Assembly: GCA_045105615.1 (NCBI GenBank)
Contig: JBGCDS010000030.1
Coordinates: 1 to 64,000 of the forward strand
Source of the DNA: UBA1858 sp045105615
Lineage (GTDB): Bacteria > Pseudomonadota > Gammaproteobacteria > UBA4575
DNA length: 64,000 nt
Reading direction: 5' to 3'
This document shows, one piece after another, positions 1-9,166 of the stretch (position 1 is the stretch's first letter; every line of letters starts with the position of its first letter). Below the pieces are notes generated by a model that saw only the letters and a list, made by a program, of their open reading frames with translations, was not told where the DNA came from and did not search any database. Both the position numbers and the translations under genes were made by a program.

Positions 1-1
1 C

Positions 2-17
2 TGGCACAGCGATTGCT
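2..17 (+). promoter_or_regulatory. sigma-54 (-24/-12) promoter of the flgB operon
   Basis: TGGCAC at 2-7, a 5-base spacer and TTGCT at 13-17 match the sigma-54 consensus (TGGCAC-N5-TTGCW) exactly. The expected transcription start, about 12 bases past the GC of the -12 element, is near 28. That leaves a leader of about 23 bases before flgB. RpoN with the FleQ-like activator encoded further on is the likely driver of the flg genes. Confidence 0.85.
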
Positions 18-50
18 TTAGCTATTACAAATAAATTTTGTAAAACATAT

Positions 51-458
51 ATGCAAAGCCCGATCGATAAACTTTTTGGAGTACACGCACAGTCAATGAC
101 ATTGCGTGCAGCGCGTTCTGAGATGCTAGCAGCAAACATAGCAAATTCAGATACACCAAATTATAAAGCTAAAGATATTGATTTTAAATCTGCTATGCAA
201 AGTCTACAGGGAGGGCAACTGCAAAGCAGTATTCAATTAGCAAAAAACAATTCTCAACATTTTTCTAGTGATGCCAGTGGAATAGCCAGTCATGCGGTAC
301 GTTATCGTGTGCCATCACATGCATCACTCGATGGAAACACTGTAGATTCTGACTTTGAAAAATCTGCATTCACAGAAAATGCAATTCGTTATCAAGTTAG
401 CCTGTCTATCTTAGGTAAAAAAATTAGCGGGTTAATTAGAACTCTTAAAGGTGAATAA
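51..458 (+). CDS. flgB: flagellar basal-body proximal rod protein FlgB
   Basis: FlgB is a structural subunit of the proximal rod that crosses the periplasm between the MS ring and the distal rod. The 135-residue length is typical. The rod/hook N-terminal signature (ANIANSDTPNYKA, residues 28-40) and a C-terminal amphipathic helix (about 105-135) are visible. The first gene of a same-strand run, it lies 6 bases before flgC and is preceded by a sigma-54 promoter. No clear Shine-Dalgarno sequence precedes the ATG, but the N-terminus aligns with the usual FlgB start (short lead, then the FGVH segment), so the start is accepted. Confidence 0.96.
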   Translation: MQSPIDKLFGVHAQSMTLRAARSEMLAANIANSDTPNYKAKDIDFKSAMQSLQGGQLQSSIQLAKNNSQHFSSDASGIASHAVRYRVPSHASLDGNTVDSDFEKSAFTENAIRYQVSLSILGKKISGLIRTLKGE

Positions 459-464
459 AAAATA

Positions 465-881
465 ATGTCGTTATTTAATATATTTGATATTTCTTCTAGT
501 GGGTTAAGCGCACAAAGCGTTCGACTTAATGTCACTGCTAGTAATATTTCCAATGCGCAGTCTGTTGCCGGAAGCGAAGATGCTGCTTACAAAGCAAGAA
601 ATCCAGTATTTTCCGCCATGTATCAGGATCAGTTTGATTCTCAAAGTGCCAATATTGGCGTTCAAACATTAGGGATTGTAGAGAATGGTGCAGAAGCGCC
701 AAAACGCTATGAACCAGGTAATCCACTAGCAGATCAAGAAGGCTATATTTATTTATCGAATGTTAACCCCATTGAAGAAATGACCAACATGATGTCAGCT
801 TCTCGTGGTTACCAGAATAATGTTGAAGTGATGAATACATCCAAAGATTTACTTCTACAAACAATTCGTTTAGGCGAATAG
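465..881 (+). CDS. flgC: flagellar basal-body rod protein FlgC
   Basis: FlgC is the second proximal rod subunit, exported by the flagellar type III system. The protein is 138 residues, the usual length. Its N-terminus (MSLFNIFDI, then SGLSAQS, residues 11-18) and the C-terminal stretch with SRGYQNNVEVMNTSK (about 113-127) are family hallmarks. It follows flgB by 6 bases and precedes flgD by 14 bases, consistent with co-transcription. The C-terminal heptad-like helix probably packs against FlgB and FlgG in the rod. Confidence 0.96.
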   Translation: MSLFNIFDISSSGLSAQSVRLNVTASNISNAQSVAGSEDAAYKARNPVFSAMYQDQFDSQSANIGVQTLGIVENGAEAPKRYEPGNPLADQEGYIYLSNVNPIEEMTNMMSASRGYQNNVEVMNTSKDLLLQTIRLGE

Positions 882-895
882 CAAGGAGAACATAA

Positions 896-1570
896 ATGGA
901 AATAGGGGCAAATCAAGCATTGAATAGTCAATTTGGTGTTCAGCGTTTTCAAAATGACGCAGCCAATAATAAGGAATTGGGTCAGGAAGACTTTTTGCAA
1001 CTAATTGTTGCTCAAATACAAAACCAAGATCCGTTTGAACCCGTAGAGAACGGTGCTTTCATAGGGCAGCTTGCACAATTTGGCACGGTTGATGGTGTGA
1101 ATAATCTCAATGAGTCATTTGCAGAATTCTCACAGGGTATTAATAGCAATCAAGCATTGAATGCAGCCGGGCTTATTGGTAAGAGCGTTCAAGTTGAAGG
1201 TAACCAAGTGACGGTGACAGAAGGAGAGCCTGTGACTGCCTATGTTGATTCTAATGGGCAAGCAGGCACAGCAGAAGTACAGATTACTAATGCTGCTGGC
1301 ATAGTAATTGATACCAAACAAGTAATACTCGCTAGTTCAGGGTTGAATAGTTTCACTTGGAATGGTTTAGACCAACAAGGTAATCAAGTTCCTGAAGGAG
1401 AATATTTTTTATCAGCAACCGTATTAGCTGGTGACAGTGAAGTGTCACTGCCAACAACAGTCGATACCAAGGTGCAGAGCGTCAACCTTGCTAACTCAAG
1501 TGCGATCGAGCTTGGATTGCAAACTGGCGACACTATCCTGTTTGATCAGGTACAGAAAATTTCACAGTAA
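896..1570 (+). CDS. flgD: flagellar hook assembly scaffold FlgD
   Basis: FlgD caps the growing hook, guides FlgE polymerisation and is then discarded. The conserved N-terminal export and cap segment is present (DFLQLIVAQIQNQDP, residues 32-46, then GQLAQFGTVDGV). It is followed by the hook-cap beta domains, including the EGEYFLSATV strand typical of the FlgD Ig-like fold. The length of 224 residues is normal. A clear Shine-Dalgarno sequence (AAGGAG) precedes the ATG. It lies between flgC and flgE in the standard order. Confidence 0.95.
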   Translation: MEIGANQALNSQFGVQRFQNDAANNKELGQEDFLQLIVAQIQNQDPFEPVENGAFIGQLAQFGTVDGVNNLNESFAEFSQGINSNQALNAAGLIGKSVQVEGNQVTVTEGEPVTAYVDSNGQAGTAEVQITNAAGIVIDTKQVILASSGLNSFTWNGLDQQGNQVPEGEYFLSATVLAGDSEVSLPTTVDTKVQSVNLANSSAIELGLQTGDTILFDQVQKISQ

Positions 1571-1604
1571 ATAATTTATAAATCGCATACTAAAGGAGAA
1601 AGAT

Positions 1605-2831
1605 ATGCCATTTGATATAGCACTAACCGGTTTAAGCGCCGCGCAAAATGACTTAGAGGTTATTTCTAATAATATTGCAAACAGTGAAACTAACGGATTT
1701 AAAAAATCACGTGCTCAGTTTTCTGATATTTATGCAAGTTCTGAATTTGGCGTAAGCAGTAATTCAATTGGACAGGGTGTTCAGCTTGCAGGAATACAGC
1801 AAGAATTTACCGATGGTGACCTTTCCTTTACTGATAACGCTTTAGATCTAGCCATTAATGGACAGGGATTTTTTGTCTTAGAGGATGAAGGTGAACGTTT
1901 TTATGGGAGAGCTGGTTCTTTTGGTGTTGACCTTGATGGCAATATAGTAGATCCGATTGGAAATTCATTAGTTGGGTTTCAACCAGATTCAAATGGAGTG
2001 GTAACTGGTGCTTTAGGGCCTATTGTGGTTAATCGAGCAGACCTTGCGCCACAGATTACATCTGAGATTAGTTTGGGCGCAAACCTTAATGCAACCTCAA
2101 CTATACTTCCAGCATTTACTGTTGGTGCATCAGGCCCGGATCCAGCGACATATAATCATTCAACATCATTAACCACATTTGATTCTTTAGGTGGTGAGCA
2201 CCTAACGTCATTATACTTTAGACGCGATAGCGCGACTGATTGGGAGGCCTTTGCATTTGTAGATGGCACCCAAGTTGATGGGCCTGACTTGTTGAATTTT
2301 GATGCTAGCGGAAATCTTGTTGGTGTAAATGGTGGTGCGGGTACGACAGTAACATCTGCGGCATTCACTCCTGGCGGTGTAGGTACGTCAACAGATTATA
2401 CAATTGATTATGCGGATGTTAGTCAATTTGGTAGTCCATTTGGGGTTTCTTCATTAAATCAAAATGGTTATGAGACGGGTAGGTTAACCAGTTTAGACTT
2501 TGGTCAAGATGGTACTTTATTTGGTCGTTATTCAAATGGTCAATCAAATGCATTTGGTCAGGTGGCTTTAGCAAACTTTTCGAACACACAGGGCTTAGTG
2601 CCATCGAGTAGTACTTTGTGGGCAGAATCTTTTGCATCAGGGCCAGCGTTGGTTGGTGAGCCGGGGTCGACTGACTTAGGTCTTGTTCAATCAGGCGCAT
2701 TAGAAGAGTCAAACGTAGATGTTACAGCCGAATTGATTGACATGATTCAAGCGCAACGATTCTTCCAGTCTAATGCTCAAGTGATTGGAGCGGCAGATGA
2801 AATCACCCAGACTATTATTAATATCATTTAA
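1605..2831 (+). CDS. flgE: flagellar hook protein FlgE
   Basis: FlgE forms the universal-joint hook outside the outer membrane. Of the 408 residues, the first 40 or so carry the rod/hook family signature (SNNIANSETNGFKKS). The middle holds the FlgE D1/D2 beta domains. The C-terminus has the helix SNVDVTAELIDMIQAQRFFQSNA that packs with the N-terminus in the D0 domain. A good Shine-Dalgarno sequence (AAAGGAG) lies 7 bases before the ATG. The length is close to that of short FlgE proteins such as that of Salmonella. Confidence 0.96.
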   Translation: MPFDIALTGLSAAQNDLEVISNNIANSETNGFKKSRAQFSDIYASSEFGVSSNSIGQGVQLAGIQQEFTDGDLSFTDNALDLAINGQGFFVLEDEGERFYGRAGSFGVDLDGNIVDPIGNSLVGFQPDSNGVVTGALGPIVVNRADLAPQITSEISLGANLNATSTILPAFTVGASGPDPATYNHSTSLTTFDSLGGEHLTSLYFRRDSATDWEAFAFVDGTQVDGPDLLNFDASGNLVGVNGGAGTTVTSAAFTPGGVGTSTDYTIDYADVSQFGSPFGVSSLNQNGYETGRLTSLDFGQDGTLFGRYSNGQSNAFGQVALANFSNTQGLVPSSSTLWAESFASGPALVGEPGSTDLGLVQSGALEESNVDVTAELIDMIQAQRFFQSNAQVIGAADEITQTIINII

Positions 2832-2859
2832 TAACGTCGACCTACAAGAGGAGTAGAGA

Positions 2860-3603
2860 ATGGATGGAATGCTATACGTTGCCATGAATGGTGCAAAACA
2901 GATTCAATTGCATCAGGCAACCAATACTCACAATTTAGCAAATGCTAGCACTACTGGATTCAGAGCAGACTTCGATACTATTCGTAGTCTGCCTGTCTAC
3001 GGACCTGGTAATCCAAGTCGAGTATTTAGTGTTGATGAAAGATCGGGAGTTAATTTTGATGTTGGTCAAGTGACGCAAACTGGTCGAGATTTAGATATTT
3101 CAATTAACGGTCAAGGGTTTATTGCTGTTCAAACTGCTGATGGAAGTGAGGCATACACGCGAGCAGGTGACTTGCGAGTAGTAAATGGAGGTTTATTACA
3201 GACCGGTGCAGGGTTTTCAGTAATGGGTAATGATGGGCCGATTGCGTTGCCGCCATATGAAAAACTTGATATCGCAGCAGATGGCACATTATCAATCATT
3301 CCTGTCGGACAGGATGCGAGTGCATTAGCAGTGATCGATCGAATTAAATTAGTCAATCCACCAATTGAAGATCTTGAAAAGAACTTAGATGGATTCATTC
3401 GTGCAAGAGATGGTGTCGCAATTGATGCTGATGCATCAGTAAGGGTGGCATCGGGCACGGTTGAGGGTAGTAATGTTAATTCAGTAAGTGAGCTTATTAA
3501 CATGATTGAGCTTGCTCGTAAGTTTGAAATGCATGTGAAGTTGATGGAAGCAGCAGAAAGTAATGATGCTAGCTCAGCAACAATTTTAAGATTGCGCGGA
3601 TAA
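2860..3603 (+). CDS. flgF: flagellar basal-body rod protein FlgF
   Basis: FlgF is a rod protein at the proximal/distal rod junction. The 247 residues begin with MDGMLYVAMNGAKQIQ and carry the TNTHNLANASTTGFRAD signature (about 22-38). The C-terminus has the usual SNVNSVSELINMIELARKFEMH helix. The start is supported by a GAGGAG Shine-Dalgarno sequence. It is followed 18 bases later by flgG, its closest paralogue, as in most flg operons. Confidence 0.95.
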   Translation: MDGMLYVAMNGAKQIQLHQATNTHNLANASTTGFRADFDTIRSLPVYGPGNPSRVFSVDERSGVNFDVGQVTQTGRDLDISINGQGFIAVQTADGSEAYTRAGDLRVVNGGLLQTGAGFSVMGNDGPIALPPYEKLDIAADGTLSIIPVGQDASALAVIDRIKLVNPPIEDLEKNLDGFIRARDGVAIDADASVRVASGTVEGSNVNSVSELINMIELARKFEMHVKLMEAAESNDASSATILRLRG

Positions 3604-3621
3604 AATTATAAAGGATTAAAA

Positions 3622-4407
3622 ATGACTTCAGCTTTATGGAATTCAAAAACAGGACTAGATGCGCAACAAACGCGTATGACGGTAATTTCAAATAACTTGG
3701 CTAACGCTAATACAACTGGCTTTAAGAGAGATCGCGCAGTGTTCGAAGATTTGATTTATCAAAACATTCGTCAGCCAGGTGCGCAATCATCACAAGACAC
3801 CCAGCTGCCAACAGGATTGCAGTTAGGTACAGGTGTAAGGGTGGTAGCAACTGAGAAATTATTTACACAAGGGAATATATCTCAAACAGATGCGCCATTA
3901 GATGTTGCGATCCAAGGGAGAGGTTTTTTTGAAATTCAACTTCCCGATGGTACTTCAGGTTATACGCGCGATGGGAGCTTTACTCTGGATGCGCAGGGTC
4001 AAATTGTTAACTCCAGTGGTTATGTATTGCAGCCAGCAATTTCAATTCCGCCCAATGTCACTAGTATCACTATTGGTGTCGATGGAACAGTGTCAACGTT
4101 AACTGCAGGTGACAATGCTCCAACGCAGGTTGGAAACATACAGCTAGTCGATTTCATTAATGAAACTGGATTGCAGCCTAGAGGCGAAAACTTATTTTTA
4201 GAAACGGCTTCTTCTGGAAGTCCTACGCCTGGAACTCCAGGCCAAAGTGGTTTAGGAACAATGATACAAGGTTCACTAGAGACGTCTAATGTAAATGTGG
4301 TTGAAGAATTAGTAAATATGATCGAAACACAACGAACTTATGAGGTTAACTCTCGTGCAATTGAAACTGCCGACAGCATGCTTCAGTACGTTAATAATAA
4401 TTTATAA
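3622..4407 (+). CDS. flgG: flagellar distal rod protein FlgG
   Basis: FlgG builds the long distal rod, the drive shaft inside the P and L rings. The length is 261 residues, as in most FlgG proteins. The N-terminal signature reads SNNLANANTTGFKRD, and the C-terminus reads SNVNVVEELVNMIETQRTYE, both near-identical to family consensus. A Shine-Dalgarno AAAGGA precedes the ATG. The 32-base gap to flgH holds only that gene's ribosome binding site. Confidence 0.97.
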   Translation: MTSALWNSKTGLDAQQTRMTVISNNLANANTTGFKRDRAVFEDLIYQNIRQPGAQSSQDTQLPTGLQLGTGVRVVATEKLFTQGNISQTDAPLDVAIQGRGFFEIQLPDGTSGYTRDGSFTLDAQGQIVNSSGYVLQPAISIPPNVTSITIGVDGTVSTLTAGDNAPTQVGNIQLVDFINETGLQPRGENLFLETASSGSPTPGTPGQSGLGTMIQGSLETSNVNVVEELVNMIETQRTYEVNSRAIETADSMLQYVNNNL

Positions 4408-4439
4408 ATTAGTTAAGTGAAACTCAAGGATGGAGAAGT

Positions 4440-5123
4440 ATGAGTCAACAAAATAAAATTAGCATTATCGGGTTGATACTAATGTGTGTTTCAGGCTGTA
4501 GTAGCATAGGACCATTAAGTGATCATGACTACGAGCCAGCGCCACCGGTATTGCCTGAAGCTAAGTCTACTTATGATGGTGGACTGTTCTATGCCTCAAG
4601 TAATCTTTATATTTTTGAAGATATAAAAGCTACGCGTGTAGGTGACTTGCTAACAGTCGTACTTTCTGAAGAAACAAATGCGAGTAAATCAACTTCATTA
4701 GAGGCGGATAAAAGCACCACTATTGATCTTCCAAATCCAACCTTGTTTGGTAAAAGTGACTACACACTTAATGGAAGAGAAGTATTGTCAAGTAGTGCAA
4801 CTGCTTCTCGAGATGTTGAAGGTGAAGGTGAACTGACGCAAGAAAATAGCTTAGATGGAAGTATAACCGTCACGGTAACGGAAAGACTTCCTAATGGTTA
4901 TTTGATTATTAAAGGTGAGAAAATGCTTACCTTGAATGAGGGTAGTGAGATTGTACGTATTGACGGTATGGTTCGTCCTACTGATATTGACTCAAATAAT
5001 CAAATTGAATCAGCCAAGATAGCAAATGCACGCATTACCTATAAAGGTGATGGTGTGGTGAGTAATAGTAGTAAAGCAGGTTGGCTGGCCAAATTCTTCA
5101 TGCATGCAATTTGGCCATTATAA
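4440..5123 (+). CDS. flgH: flagellar L-ring lipoprotein FlgH
   Basis: FlgH is an outer-membrane lipoprotein that forms the L ring around the distal rod. The N-terminus has a short charged region, a hydrophobic stretch and a lipobox ending at Cys20 (VSGC). The following SS is compatible with outer-membrane sorting. The conserved VGDLLTVVLSE segment and the C-terminal ITYKGDGVV region match FlgH. At 227 residues it is of standard size. Shine-Dalgarno GGAG lies 6 bases upstream. It is followed by flgI after 15 bases. Confidence 0.95.
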   Translation: MSQQNKISIIGLILMCVSGCSSIGPLSDHDYEPAPPVLPEAKSTYDGGLFYASSNLYIFEDIKATRVGDLLTVVLSEETNASKSTSLEADKSTTIDLPNPTLFGKSDYTLNGREVLSSSATASRDVEGEGELTQENSLDGSITVTVTERLPNGYLIIKGEKMLTLNEGSEIVRIDGMVRPTDIDSNNQIESAKIANARITYKGDGVVSNSSKAGWLAKFFMHAIWPL

Positions 5124-5138
5124 CTAGGAGAAATAATA

Positions 5139-6236
5139 ATGCGTTTACTATATATAATTATACTGTTGGCCATTTCTAATTCAGTGTTGGCTGAAAGAAT
5201 AAAAGATTTAACTTCAGTGTCAGGGGTTAGAACTAACCAATTACTTGGCTATGGATTAGTAGTAGGCTTGGATGGTACTGGTGATCAAACAAGTCAAACA
5301 CCATTCACTGTGCAAAGTTTGAAGAGCTTTTTAAATAGATACAACATCACTATACCGCCAAATGTGAATCCACAATTGAAGAATGTTGCGGCAGTATCTA
5401 TTCATGCAGAAATGCCTGCGTTTGCAAAGCCAGGCCAAACAATCGATGTCACCATCTCATCATTAGGTAATTCTAAGAGTTTACGTGGTGGAAGTTTATT
5501 GATGTCACCATTAAAAGGTATAGATGGTGAAGTTTATGCCATCGCACAAGGCAATTTAGTTGTGGGTGGTTTGGGTGTGCAGGGTAGTGATGGTTCTAGT
5601 ATTACTATCAACGTTCCTAGTGCAGGACGTATTCCAAATGGCGCAACAGTTGAGCGGTCAATTGCTAGTAATTTTGCCTTGCAGGATCATCTCTACCTTA
5701 ATTTGCATACCTCTGATTTTACAACAGCAACACGTATGCAGAATCGTATTAATAAAATTATGGGTGGTGATGTTGCCAGCGCATTAGATCCAGTAACCGT
5801 CAGGGTGCGTGCCCCATTTGATGCAGCTAATCGAGTGTCATTTTTAGCTGAAATAGAAAACATTCGTATGATACCTGGCGCAGGATCTGCAAAGGTCATT
5901 GTCAATTCGCGTACAGGGACAGTCGTTATTGGTGCAAATGTGCGTGTATCTCCAGCAGCTGTTTCACACGGTAGTTTAGTGGTAACTATTTCTGAAAATA
6001 CAGAAGTGAGTCAACCAAATGAGTTTGCTCTAGTAGGGGATACAGAAGTGACCCTTGATTCAGAAATAGATATTCAACAAAACTCTGATCGTATGTTCTT
6101 GTTTGATCCTGGTATATCCTTGAACTCAATTGTCAATGCAGTTAACGAAGTGGGTGCTGCACCAGGTGATCTTGTTGCGATTCTAGAAGCGCTTAAACAG
6201 GCTGGTGCGCTTAAAGCAGAATTAATAGTGATTTAA
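5139..6236 (+). CDS. flgI: flagellar P-ring protein FlgI
   Basis: FlgI is the periplasmic P-ring subunit that surrounds the rod in the peptidoglycan layer. The 365-residue product has a Sec signal peptide (about residues 1-18, cleavage after VLA). The family-defining segments are RIKDLTSVSGVR, NQLLGYGLVVGLDGTGDQ and the C-terminal LNSIVNAVNEVGAAPGDLVAILEALK. It lies between flgH and flgJ with a 2-base gap to flgJ, so translation of the two is probably coupled. Confidence 0.97.
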   Translation: MRLLYIIILLAISNSVLAERIKDLTSVSGVRTNQLLGYGLVVGLDGTGDQTSQTPFTVQSLKSFLNRYNITIPPNVNPQLKNVAAVSIHAEMPAFAKPGQTIDVTISSLGNSKSLRGGSLLMSPLKGIDGEVYAIAQGNLVVGGLGVQGSDGSSITINVPSAGRIPNGATVERSIASNFALQDHLYLNLHTSDFTTATRMQNRINKIMGGDVASALDPVTVRVRAPFDAANRVSFLAEIENIRMIPGAGSAKVIVNSRTGTVVIGANVRVSPAAVSHGSLVVTISENTEVSQPNEFALVGDTEVTLDSEIDIQQNSDRMFLFDPGISLNSIVNAVNEVGAAPGDLVAILEALKQAGALKAELIVI

Positions 6237-6238
6237 TT

Positions 6239-7243
6239 ATGAGTGACGGCATAGCATCTTTATTATCTACTGCATCAGATACCGCACGATTACGCCTGCA
6301 GGCAGGAAATGGCGAACAACAAGTTGACGATGAGATTTTTCAGCAATTTGAAGCTTTATTCTTGCAGCAAATGTTAAAGAGCATGCGTACAGCATCACTT
6401 TCAGAAGGAATGTTTCAAAGTGAGCAGTCGGAATTTTATCGTGATATGTATGATCAACAAATTGCTGCTGATCTTGCTAAACAAGAAGTGCTTGGTATTG
6501 CAAATATCTTGAATCGACAATTAGGTGGTAATACTTCAGAGCAAACTAGTGCTGACCATCAAGATATTAAAGAAACCTCGTTTGATGAGCTGATTGCTAA
6601 TGGGGTTAATTTAGTTGGAAATAAGATTAATAGTGTAGCTGGAGTGCAGGAGCTAGATAGTCTCAATAATTATATAGACAAGCTTTCGACCAATTTGCAA
6701 ACAGATTCCAATGTAGATGCATCTACTGTTGCAGTCAATGAGATAAAGCAAGTGAGGCCATTAGCATTTAAGCCTGAAACGCCAAATGAATTCGTCGAAT
6801 TGGCTTATGAATATGCTAAAGAGCCAGCTGAACGATTAGGTGTTAATGCTGAGGTATTAGTTGCTATCGCTGCGCTGGAAACTGGTTGGGGTAATCACGT
6901 GCCTAAAGATGCTGGAGGCAGCTCTAATAACTACTTTGGTATCAAAGCTGATAGTCGTTGGGATGGTGATCATGTGGGTAGTCAAACACTTGAGTTTGTA
7001 GGTGATGCGTTTGATGAGATCAAGCAGTCATTCCGTGCTTATGACTCACTTAAAGAATCATTCGATGACTATGCAGCGTTTTTATTAAGTAATGATCGTT
7101 ATTCATATGCACTTGAATTTGCTGGAGATGCAAAGAAGTTTTTAAGTGAAATTCAAAATGCTGGTTATGCAACTGACCCTAACTATGCAAATAAGATATT
7201 GAATGTTTTGGATAACAAAGCATTCTCGCAACTGCGTCAATAA
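6239..7243 (+). CDS. flgJ: FlgJ: rod-cap scaffold fused to a peptidoglycan glucosaminidase
   Basis: FlgJ caps the growing rod and locally hydrolyses peptidoglycan so that the rod can pass. The N-terminal rod-binding domain (about 30-95, with FEALFLQQMLKSMR) is joined by a low-complexity linker to a C-terminal glycoside hydrolase family 73 domain (about 180-330). The predicted catalytic Glu214 sits in AALETGWG. The 334-residue dual-domain form is usual for beta- and gammaproteobacteria. The gene starts 2 bases after flgI. Confidence 0.95.
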   Translation: MSDGIASLLSTASDTARLRLQAGNGEQQVDDEIFQQFEALFLQQMLKSMRTASLSEGMFQSEQSEFYRDMYDQQIAADLAKQEVLGIANILNRQLGGNTSEQTSADHQDIKETSFDELIANGVNLVGNKINSVAGVQELDSLNNYIDKLSTNLQTDSNVDASTVAVNEIKQVRPLAFKPETPNEFVELAYEYAKEPAERLGVNAEVLVAIAALETGWGNHVPKDAGGSSNNYFGIKADSRWDGDHVGSQTLEFVGDAFDEIKQSFRAYDSLKESFDDYAAFLLSNDRYSYALEFAGDAKKFLSEIQNAGYATDPNYANKILNVLDNKAFSQLRQ

Positions 7244-7261
7244 CCTTGATAGGAAATAATT

Positions 7262-9163
7262 ATGGGTAATTCATTAGATATTGCAGTTACCGGCTTACGT
7301 GCTTTTCAAACAGCATTGGCGACGACTTCTAATAATATCGCAAACTCAACCACGCCAGGCTATAGTCGGCAAGAAGTTGATTTTGTGACGTTACAACCAC
7401 AAGCTTTTGGAAATGGATTCATTGGGACTGGCACACGAGTTTCGAATATTCAACGTGTTGAGAGTGAGTTTTTAACAGAACAATTACGCACAGCATCGAC
7501 AGAAGCTGGTCGGCTTAACGCTGTAAGCAATTTGGCATCACGCGTAGATAATTTGCTTGCTGATGGTGATGGAAGTTTGGCGCCATCGTTACAAAGCTTT
7601 TTTAATAGTGTTCAAGATTTAGCAATAGATCCTAGTTCCAGTTCATCTCGCCAAGTGGTATTGAGTTCAGCGGAATCGTTGGTTTCTAGGTTTTCAAATA
7701 TTGAATCTCAATTAAGTGCCATTGATAGTGATATTACTGTAGGTATTCGTGAAAATATTCAAGACTTAAATTCAATTGCATCAAGTATTGCTGACTTGAA
7801 TCTTAAAATCGTCGAATCGCAAAGTGTGACTTCTGGAGGTCAACGTCCCAATGGCCTTTTAGATCAGAGAGATCAATTGGTATTAGAGCTATCAGAAATC
7901 GTATCAGTACAAACATTAGAACAAGAAGATGGATCATTGAGTGTGTTTGTCGGTAATGGTCAAAGTATTGTGGTTGGAAGTAATGCTCAAACACTCGTTG
8001 CTATCTCTGATCCCTCTGATGCTTCCAATACGCGTATTGCTTATCAAACATTTGGTGGCAACGCAGATATCACTAATTCTATTACTGGTGGTCGATTATC
8101 AGGCTTATTAGAGTTCAAGAATGAACAGTTAGGTTCTATTCGCAATGAGTTGGGGCGTATCGCGACTGTGTTAGCGGGAACGTTTAACGAGCAACATAAT
8201 GTGGGTCAAACATTAACAGGAGCGATTGGTACAGACTTCTTTGCTTCTGGTGCTGTTGAAGTGGTTGCCAATACTGATAACGTCGGTAGTGCAAGTGTGA
8301 CAGGAACGATCACAGATTTTAGAGCGATAACCTCTTCTGACTATAGTCTTAGCTATGATGGAGCAAATTATACAGTAACTCGCTTAGATGACGGTGTTAC
8401 AACGGTGTCAGCAGCTAGTTCATTTACAGTTGATGGTGTGGATTTTAATATAGCTGCTGGTGCGGCTGCTGGTGATCGATTTATAGTTCGCCCAACACGA
8501 CTAGGTGCCAGTCAAATTGATGTATTGATTACTCGTACAGATGATTTTGCAGCAGCATCTCCGGTTAGAACGAGTGCCGAATTAAATAATTTAGGTGATG
8601 CGACGATCAGCCCACCACAAATACTAGATATTACTGACCCTGATTTAACTGATACGGTAGAGATTCGTTTTAATACTCCAGCCACTACATTCGATGTGTT
8701 TAACGTGACTGATGGTGCCACGATTGCTGCCGGCGTCACTTACACCAGTGGCGCAGATATTGATTTTAATGGTGTTCGTGTGAATATCGAAGGACCAGTA
8801 GAAAATAATGACGTATTTGTCATCGAGCGTAACACTAATGCTGTTTCTGACAATACCAATGCAATTGCTTTACTTGGGCTGCAAACGGCCGATACCGTAG
8901 GTGGAAGTAGTAATTATCAAGAAACCTATGGTGGGCTCGTCGGTAGAGTGGGGACAGTTACTCGCCAAGCAGACTTGAATAGTAGTGCGCAAAATCGATT
9001 GTTAGAAGATTCTGTGCAAGCAGTAGAGAGCGTTTCAGGCGTTAATTTAGATGAAGAAGCAGTGAATCTAACTAAGTTTCAGCAAGCATATCAGGCAGCG
9101 GCACAAGTCATTGCTGCTAGTGATGAATTGTTTCAAACGTTATTAAGTGTGGTAGCGAGATAA
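7262..9163 (+). CDS. flgK: flagellar hook-filament junction protein FlgK (HAP1)
   Basis: FlgK is the first hook-associated protein, joining the hook to the filament. The N-terminus has the rod/hook signature (SNNIANSTTPGYSRQ). The C-terminus has the conserved SGVNLDEEAVNLTKFQQAYQ helix. At 633 residues it is longer than the 547-residue Salmonella protein. The extra length is in the variable region, where two related beta modules can be seen (about residues 341-417 and 460-526), and a third copy occurs in FlgL. It is followed 3 bases later by flgL. Confidence 0.95.
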   Translation: MGNSLDIAVTGLRAFQTALATTSNNIANSTTPGYSRQEVDFVTLQPQAFGNGFIGTGTRVSNIQRVESEFLTEQLRTASTEAGRLNAVSNLASRVDNLLADGDGSLAPSLQSFFNSVQDLAIDPSSSSSRQVVLSSAESLVSRFSNIESQLSAIDSDITVGIRENIQDLNSIASSIADLNLKIVESQSVTSGGQRPNGLLDQRDQLVLELSEIVSVQTLEQEDGSLSVFVGNGQSIVVGSNAQTLVAISDPSDASNTRIAYQTFGGNADITNSITGGRLSGLLEFKNEQLGSIRNELGRIATVLAGTFNEQHNVGQTLTGAIGTDFFASGAVEVVANTDNVGSASVTGTITDFRAITSSDYSLSYDGANYTVTRLDDGVTTVSAASSFTVDGVDFNIAAGAAAGDRFIVRPTRLGASQIDVLITRTDDFAAASPVRTSAELNNLGDATISPPQILDITDPDLTDTVEIRFNTPATTFDVFNVTDGATIAAGVTYTSGADIDFNGVRVNIEGPVENNDVFVIERNTNAVSDNTNAIALLGLQTADTVGGSSNYQETYGGLVGRVGTVTRQADLNSSAQNRLLEDSVQAVESVSGVNLDEEAVNLTKFQQAYQAAAQVIAASDELFQTLLSVVAR

Positions 9164-9166
9164 TTT